Source: Stephanodiscus triporus
Lineage: Eukaryota > Bacillariophyta > Thalassiosirophyceae > Thalassiosirales > Thalassiosiraceae
Assembly (NCBI GenBank): GCA_036939755.1
Contig: JALLAZ010001912.1
Coordinates: 1-11,252, forward strand
Direction: 5' to 3'
DNA length: 11,252 nucleotides
Shown: piece by piece, positions 6,228 through 11,252 of the stretch
How positions within the stretch are numbered: the first letter of the stretch is position 1
How the letters are laid out: every line of letters starts with the position of its first letter
Translations under genes and position numbers: made by a program
The notes under the pieces: generated by a model
Database searches by the model: none
Told to the model about the DNA's origin: nothing
The model's input: only the letters and a program-made list of their open reading frames with translations

Positions 6228-8282
6228 ATGTCCTTCTCGTCGAGGAGGAGAAACTATTTGCTGACGCCCCACCGTCGAGATGGGCTCATTGAATGGTGAG
6301 TTGCGATGTATGTTCACCCCATCACTAAAACGCGCTATCTTCTAATTCACACTCACACTGACAAGACTCACCTTCCACCCTTCCAACCCTCTCCCCCCCT
6401 CATTAAAAAAAAAAGCATGAAGAGCATGCTCATGCACAGCTTCGTCCTGGACGCGCTCGACACCACGGGAGCGGACACCTTCTCTCACTTCGAGATGCTC
6501 ATCGACGAGCATCGGACGATGTCGAATCGTCTCGTCGAGGAAATCATCTCCGGAAACTCGTCATCCGACAGTCCGAATCTCGTCAAGGGGGGCAGCAACG
6601 GCGGCGCGCAGTCTTGCGCGTCATTGCAGACGATGCCGAACGCGATCGTACCTTCGAGGCTGAAGCGGCTGGTGCCAGGAATTGGCACGTTTTACACGAG
6701 ACTGCCGCTCCGGAAGGCGTTCGAGGCCTACAATGCCAAATACGGGATCACGAAACGTCAGTACTACCGGACCCACTTTTCTCGCAATGCCCGACCTTTG
6801 ATGAGATGCCAAAACAACCTAACTCATCGAATCAAAATATCTCCTTTTTCGATTGCGCTTTGCATTTCAGGTAGATTCGTATGCATATCCTTCAACGAGA
6901 TCCGCCACATATTGAATCTCGCACAGATCATCGCGATGATACATCCGTATTCCCAGGGAGAGACGTGCGAGGTCCCTTCCCGTTCCGCCGGTTCGCTGTT
7001 GGGGTCGAAGTTTTATGGTAACGATGGAACGTCGGAGGAGGCGAGGGGAAAATCGGGCAGCAAGGGGCACCCCGAGCGACCGAGCGAGACGGACGCACGC
7101 GTCTTGGAGGCGTGGAAGAGCATGGGCGAGGACGAGAATGTCGACGACGCGACAGCCGCCTCGTCGTGCGATAATAACAAGAGCAGGAAACAACAAACGT
7201 CTGCTTCGCTGCCTCGGCAGTCGGTCAACAGACGAGATCGTTCGGAATCGATCGCCATCGAAGAAAGTCTCTCCCTCCTCCCGAGCAGCGCGTCGATGCC
7301 CGGACCGAAGCTAATATGCTTCGACGGGGATCAAACTCTATATTCCGATGGGGCGAACTTTGAGAAGTCTCCGAAGTTGGCCAAGTACATTTACCTCCTG
7401 CTGAAGCACGGCGTCACCATCGCAGTCGTTACCGCGGCCGGCTACGAATACCAGGCGGCGAAGTACGAATTGCGTCTGAGCGGCTTGCTTGCGTACTTTA
7501 GGGAGCGCGGCCTCGAGGGCGGCGATCTCGAGCGATTTTACATCTTCGGCGGCGAGTGCAACTACCTCCTGCGACTCGGCGACGATTACCAACTCCACGC
7601 GGTGAGGGAGGACGGACCCGGGGGGTGGGTGAATTCGACCAAATACCTCGTGGAATGTCCCGGGAATTGGAACGAGGTTGAAATCAAGTCGATCCTCGAC
7701 AGGGCGGAGGCCTGCTTTCAAACGTCGTTGACGGATCAGAACATGCGGGCGACCATAATCAGGAAGAAGCGTTCGGTGGGGCTCATCCCGAAGGTCGACG
7801 AAAAGATCCCACGCGAGGCGTTGGACGAGACTGTGCTTCGAATACAGACGGAGCTCGAGGAGGCTAAGGTTTCCCTGCCGTTCTGCGCCTTCAACGGCGG
7901 TCGAGACGCGTGGGTCGACGTCGGGAACAAGCGAGTGGGCGTCCAGGTGCTCCAGTCGTACCTGGGCATACCCGCCGAGGAAACGCTCCACATCGGGGAC
8001 CAATTCCTGCTCACCGGGAACGACTTCGCGGCCAGGTCGGTATGCCCCTGCGTGTGGATAACCTCGCCGGAGGAGACGACGTATATCCTGAAGTCGATAT
8101 TGCGACTGGCTGGCGTGCCGTTGATGGCGTTGATGAATCCTTCGATGGCGGAAGAGAAGGATGCTACGGGGCAGCAGGCGGAAAACGGAATGAAGGCGGT
8201 TGATTTCGAGGAAGCCGGCAGGAGGTCAACTAGATTTAAGATGGATGTGTATACCGGGGAATACATTAATGCTAATCTATGA
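6228..8282 (+). CDS. ISN1: IMP-specific 5'-nucleotidase (ISN1 family), three exons
   Basis: Cytosolic enzyme of the ISN1 family (a HAD-like fold) that dephosphorylates IMP to inosine in purine turnover. Inferred exons 6228-6295, 6416-6756 and 6871-8282 give 606 residues. Exon 1 (PHRRDGLIE) joins CMKSMLMHSFVL, matching the yeast N-terminal block residue for residue in spacing. RLVPGIGTFYTRLPLRKAF and, across intron 2, ITKRRFVCISFNEIRHILNLAQ are family signatures. Catalytic motifs: FDGDQTLY with Asp288/Asp290 (nucleophile pair), VTAAGY with Thr324, RKKRS near Lys435-436, and HIGDQF..GND with Asp513 and Asp521. Between AQI and the first motif lies about 125 residues of Ser/Arg/Glu-rich, probably disordered insert, absent from the compact Plasmodium protein. 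The tail after residue about 550 is also extra. The uninterrupted frame starting at 6306 is not the real start: it begins inside intron 1. It converges on the MATH-BTB gene. Confidence 0.93.
6296..6415 (+). other. ISN1 intron 1
   Basis: The donor TG|GTGAGT is at 6295/6296 and the acceptor AAAAAAAG|CATGAAG at 6415/6416. The intron is 120 bp, with a TCTAATT branch-like motif near 6341-6347 and a C-rich tract before an A10 run. It splits a codon after its second base (TG+C, Cys23). The choice is supported by restored spacing of the conserved N-terminal block. An AG at 6423-6424 would also keep frame but shortens that block by three residues. Confidence 0.85.
6757..6870 (+). other. ISN1 intron 2, stop-free and a multiple of three
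   Basis: The donor AAAC|GTCAGT is at 6756/6757 and the acceptor TGCATTTCAG|GTAG at 6870/6871. The branch-point-like CCTAACT lies at 6818-6824. The intron is 114 bp (38 codons) without an in-frame stop. Removing it fuses ITKR to RFVCISFNEIRHILN, an exact fit to the family motif. Leaving it in inserts 38 unrelated residues. Confidence 0.92.
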
Positions 8283-8442
8283 AAGACTTATAGTATTGAT
8301 ATGAATTCTTTCTTTTGAATAGCTTATCTAGAGGGAAAAACCAAAAGCTTTTCCATGGCTATGTAGAAGTGGAATATAATTAGCGCAAACAGACCTGTTA
8401 TACCATAACTTCCTCGCGATTCATCTTTTGAGTCATCGTCTG
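8202..8442. repeat. Tandem duplication of the convergent junction, copy 1
   Basis: It covers the last 27 codons of ISN1 (from GATTTCGAGGAAGCCGGC), its stop, and a segment ending ACTTCCTCGCGATTCATC..GAGTCATCG. The end resembles the 3' end of the MATH-BTB gene. It pairs with 8443-8620. Confidence 0.8.
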
Positions 8443-8620
8443 CATTTCGAGGAAGCGGGAAGGAGGACAACTAGGGATGTGTATCGGGGAATACCTTGTG
8501 GTAATCTATGAAAAACTTATGCATTGATCTCTTTTCAGTCGCCCTGTATTAGTAAACAGGCGCATATCCACCAGCACTTCCTCACGAGTCCTCTTCTAAT
8601 CCTCTTCTGAGTCCTCTTCA
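8443..8620. repeat. Tandem duplication of the convergent junction, copy 2
   Basis: It begins CATTTCGAGGAAGCGGGAAG, keeps GATGTGTATC-GGGGAATAC and TAATCTATGAAAAACTTAT from the ISN1 end, then ATTAGTAAACAGGC and CACTTCCTCACGAGTCCTC. It is diverged from copy 1 by substitutions and several deletions (about 178 versus 241 bp). It includes the real stop codon and last acidic codons of the MATH-BTB gene. Apart from these copies, the 8283-8595 interval holds no gene. Confidence 0.8.
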
Positions 8621-9753
8621 AGAGCGGCGATCAACATTTCCCTCGACCCGTCCACATTCAGTCCATTCTCGTCGGCTTTCATGCGAAGTTCGCTTATGCG
8701 CATGGCACTCCATTCACTCTTGTTGTCTCCATCGGTCCCGCCTTTCCTCGCCCCCCTCGCTGTTGCTGCCAAGACATCGCTGACCAAGTCCCCGGGAGCA
8801 TCTTTGAATGATACATTTCTCAAGACTTCAGCCGTATTCGCTATCATGAAATCCATTGCTGCCTCTTTCAAGAGAGCGCAATTCTTCGACTCTGCATACA
8901 GGATATGATCCAACAAATTTTCCACGCTAAAAGTTGTTGCGTTGACAAGAAAAGCTTCTGCCTCCAGTTTCAGGCCGACAACTCCGTACCTATCAGCCAC
9001 ATCGATGATCTCCTTGGCATGAGATTTCATGTCATCATCCGCGACTTTACCACCGTATAAGTAAAATATCAGGTGACGAAAGACATCGGGTGATACATCG
9101 GAAATTGGGATCGGCCCTTCTGATACGCAAAGTTCAGCAAGAATAGATGAACATTTTTTCAAGATGAACCGGTGAGCAGGAAAAGTAACCGACAACGTCC
9201 TGCCCCTCTTCCTTGCATTGCCTTTGACCTGCTGTCCCCCCACCTCAAACTCAATATCTGCGGATTCCTCATCCATGAACATGCCTTGAATAATCTTGCA
9301 CGCCGATGGATTTTCTGGAATGAAGGGTGGGGGTATTTTGGCAGGATCGACTAGCTTCATGCGGACCTCGATGACAAGTGCCCCATCAACCAGAGAATCC
9401 ATTATTTCTGAGCGCTGTGCAAAATTTGGCCATCCCTTGCCGCGCTTAACAGGATCAAAAATCATTGGCGTCATCTCGATCTCCCTACAATCTTTGACGC
9501 AGAAACCTAATTCAACGTTGATGTCTTTTTTTGACCTATTGTATAGAGAGACAGAAACCACCCCTTCGCCAGCGCATAGTATGGATCCACCTGGGTATAT
9601 ATCAAGTCGCCATTCATTGCCCAAGCATGTGAAATTTTCCGAATCCGTAAAATCATTTCTTTGCGCTGGCAGACCCGCGAATCCATCAAAGCGAACCGTG
9701 GTTGTTGCAGACACTTGAGTCGCTACACCGGTGCCGGTGTGAGGATTGCTCAT
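8596..9753 (-). CDS. MATH-BTB-SAP domain protein, likely Cullin-3 adaptor
   Basis: 385 residues from the ATG at 9753; the frame is open ten codons further up, but only to TTG. The MATH domain spans about 18-135 (VRFDGFAG, GNEWRLDIYPGG, VSVSLYNRS, FDPVKRGKGWPNFAQRSEI) and would bind substrates. BTB/POZ spans about 163-270 (ADIEFEVGG, FPAHRFILKKCS, FRHLIFYLYGG, DVADRYGVVGLKLEAEAFL). The ADIEFEV...AHR...LY core is typical of SPOP/BPM-like adaptors that bridge to Cullin-3 ligases. A short helical BACK-like region (about 278-330) follows. The C-terminus (347-381, MRISELRMKADENGLNVDGSREMLIAAL) fits a SAP motif, which in other proteins binds DNA. The protein ends in an acidic tail. Between MATH and BTB, RKRGR (181-185) lies in an insertion in the BTB start. 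One intact exon; no frame damage. Role as ubiquitin-ligase adaptor is inferred from the family. Confidence 0.9.
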   Translation of the reverse strand: MSNPHTGTGVATQVSATTTVRFDGFAGLPAQRNDFTDSENFTCLGNEWRLDIYPGGSILCAGEGVVSVSLYNRSKKDINVELGFCVKDCREIEMTPMIFDPVKRGKGWPNFAQRSEIMDSLVDGALVIEVRMKLVDPAKIPPPFIPENPSACKIIQGMFMDEESADIEFEVGGQQVKGNARKRGRTLSVTFPAHRFILKKCSSILAELCVSEGPIPISDVSPDVFRHLIFYLYGGKVADDDMKSHAKEIIDVADRYGVVGLKLEAEAFLVNATTFSVENLLDHILYAESKNCALLKEAAMDFMIANTAEVLRNVSFKDAPGDLVSDVLAATARGARKGGTDGDNKSEWSAMRISELRMKADENGLNVDGSREMLIAALEEDSEED

Positions 9754-10347
9754 TGCGAATGAATTAATCTGCGGCAAGGACAAGCTACCTAGGTAGTCGA
9801 GGAATGCCTTTAGTGATACGGTTGATGTAGCAGCGGCGCGGCCTGCGATTGAGATCGAGCTGCCGCCAGGAGGATACCCTCTAGAGTTTCTTTGGCGGGT
9901 TGGTGAGCGAGTACGATACGTATGTACCTACTTACTCCACAAAAAGCCGTTGATTCCATCCAACCAACCCTACGTATTCCAACGTACTGTAGGATTGCTT
10001 TTTGGGCGATGCAGAGGCAGATTTTTTCTCCTCTCTTTTTGCCCGCGCACCAAAAAAAAATATCCACCAAGACAAACGCGACGGACGTCAACGACCCTTC
10101 GGACGACTTGCGGGGCGCGTAATTATCGTCAGCACCCGACGGCGTTTGTGTTTAATCCCAAGAGCACGGGGTGGGAAGAGGCCGCGGTTGTCCTACGATC
10201 CGATCGCGCGCGGGGCTCCCTTTCGTCCACCGAAGAAAACAAACAAACCACACACGACGAATACATACTTAGGCGCCAACTAGAAAAAAAAAACACAACA
10301 CGCGCTGAATATTATTTAATATATACTATCATCATATTATCAAACCC
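9754..10347. promoter_or_regulatory. Divergent MATH-BTB / ENTH intergenic region
   Basis: About 594 bp between two divergent start codons. I see a 12-bp perfect palindrome CTACCTAGGTAG at 9785-9796, just upstream of the MATH-BTB start. A10 and A9 runs lie at about 10282-10291 and 10052-10060. An AT-rich block TATTTAATATATAC at 10313-10326 lies only about 22 bp before the ENTH start codon, too close to be a TATA box for a transcript that includes that ATG. No coding or RNA gene supported. Confidence 0.5.
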
Positions 10348-11151
10348 ATGGACAGATCGGCCCTGACTCGGGCGACGGACCCGTCCTCGGCCCCGACACC
10401 CGGATACCTGTACAACGACATCGCCAAGTCGTTGACGTCGCCCCAGGCGTGCGCCGACACCCTGTCCTTCCTATTGTCGCGTTTGTCGAAGTCGAACCCG
10501 CACGTCAAGAGGAAGAGCCTCAAGGTCCTGTCGAAGGTATCGTGCCATCCCGCGAGTCGCGGGATGATGAAGCGAACGGTGGTCCAGAATACGAGCGCGA
10601 TCGAGTCGATACGCGACGCGATCGCGTATCGCGGCACGATGGACGCGGTCACGGGGGACCAGCACAACGCGGAGGTCAGGGAGGCGGCGAGGGAGTGCCT
10701 CGACGCCGTGTACAGCGACGCCGGCGAGACGTCGATGACGGCCGCGGCCGGGATGGGGGTCACCGCGACGATGACGGGGGGGACGATGATGACGACCGCG
10801 GGCGGCGGCGGCGGAGGGGGGGGAGGAGGAGATCCGTACGGCGCCCCGATGATGATGGGAGGAGGACGCGGTCATCATTCTTCGTCGTCGCCCACGAGGT
10901 CCATGCAGGGGATAGGCAATCCCATGTTCGCGAGCGGCGGCGGTGCACCCCCCCCCGTCGGGGGGGGAGGCGCCCTGGGAACGTTCGGGGAGATCGCGAG
11001 CAACGTCGGGGGGGCGATGCTCGACATGATCAAGGATCCGCTGGCGAGGAACGTCGACTTATCGACGATCGGGGGGGGCGTCGGCGGCGGTTCGCATCGT
11101 CATCACCATCATCAGCGCGGGGGGTACGATCCGAGCGCTAGGCCCGATCCG
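10348..11151 (+). CDS. Tepsin-like ENTH-domain protein, first exon (partial gene)
   Basis: The ATG at 10348 opens 268 codons without a stop, ending at a splice donor (CCG|GTGAGT, phase 0). The gene continues beyond the window. Residues 1-126 form an ENTH/VHS-type helical domain. PTPGYLYNDIAKSL near 16-29, FLLSRLSKSNPHVKRKSLKVL near 41-61 and AEVREAARECLDAVYSD near 108-124 match the tepsin (AP-4 accessory) and plant MTV1 type rather than classic epsin. These proteins work in clathrin or AP-4 vesicle formation at the trans-Golgi. After it comes a Met/Gly-rich low-complexity region (Gly10 at 152-161), then FGEIASNVGGAMLDMIKDPL near 213-232, and a His-rich stretch (SHRHHHHQ near 249-256). AP-4 binding motifs would lie in later exons and cannot be checked. 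It shares its upstream region with the divergent MATH-BTB gene. Confidence 0.82.
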
Positions 11152-11252
11152 GTGAGTTCGTTATTTTTTTTCCCCTCCCCTCGCAAACGCACCCCCCCCC
11201 CGCCCACCATCCCTGTCCTCCGATTTGCGTGTGCGTGTGCGTGTGCGTGTGT
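11152..11252 (+). other. Start of ENTH-gene intron with TGTGCG repeat
   Basis: The donor GTGAGT at 11152 is followed by T8 and C-rich tracts. From about 11225 a TGTGCG hexanucleotide repeat runs to the window edge, so its full length is unknown. No stop occurs in the upstream frame before the edge, so read-through is formally possible, but the composition is intronic. Confidence 0.75.

Noticed and set aside
6306..6415. N-terminal extension of ISN1 from the ATG at 6306
   Set aside because: It translates intron 1. The conserved PHRRDGLIE block lies upstream, in 6228-6295.
7338..8003. 221-codon minus-strand frame inside ISN1
   Set aside because: It lies opposite the most conserved catalytic part of ISN1, and the product has no recognisable motif.
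9754..9783. Start of the MATH-BTB gene at 9783
   Set aside because: That codon is TTG. The first ATG in frame is at 9753, which already includes the whole MATH domain.
10313..10326. TATTTAATATATAC as a TATA box for the ENTH gene
   Set aside because: It lies only about 22 bp before the start codon, which leaves no room for a transcript that contains that ATG.
10449..11141. 230-codon plus-strand frame and the 10332-10763 minus frame
   Set aside because: They overlap the ENTH exon, whose frame carries conserved motifs. These frames give only Arg/Gly/Asp-rich or patternless sequence from GC bias.

Overview
The window looks like nuclear DNA of a eukaryotic microbe, most likely a diatom. The protein-coding genes are eukaryotic (20S proteasome beta-1, IMP-specific 5'-nucleotidase ISN1, MATH-BTB, tepsin-like ENTH). 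They carry short GT-AG introns of about 80-120 bp. The left part holds a non-LTR retrotransposon remnant and a broken gene for a secreted, Cys-rich, Pro/Thr-repeat protein of a kind I associate with diatoms. The diatom call is an inference; I have no database match.

Layout. Bases 1-1500 carry a decayed LINE on the minus strand: endonuclease, linker and the start of the reverse transcriptase, with a frameshift, an internal deletion and a nonsense codon. Bases 1733-3263 carry a plus-strand pseudogene whose reading frame is broken several times. It ends in an intact intron and 23 tandem P-[T/M]-T-x-[K/N] units. Bases 3264-4737 are largely non-coding, with a 109-bp direct repeat pair, 24-bp direct repeats exactly bracketing the second copy, and a coding-like minus-strand tail at 4482-4640.

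The right half is a compact, GC-rich block of four housekeeping-type genes arranged as divergent, convergent and divergent neighbours. A proteasome beta-1 catalytic subunit (minus, 4738-5922) faces away from ISN1 (plus, 6228-8282, three exons) across about 305 bp. ISN1 converges on a MATH-BTB-SAP protein (minus, 8596-9753). That gene diverges across about 594 bp from a tepsin-like ENTH protein (plus, from 10348, leaving the window in an intron). The genes do not form one pathway. Proteasome and MATH-BTB (a likely Cullin-3 substrate adaptor) both belong to ubiquitin-dependent turnover, ISN1 to purine salvage, and tepsin to AP-4 vesicle traffic.

Most notable points: a proteasome beta-1 with all catalytic residues but two repeat-derived charged insertions and a signal-peptide-like propeptide; an ISN1 intron that is a multiple of three and stop-free, so its retention would be silent to a simple ORF finder; and an old tandem duplication of the ISN1/MATH-BTB convergent junction. 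I found no clearly new biological system.
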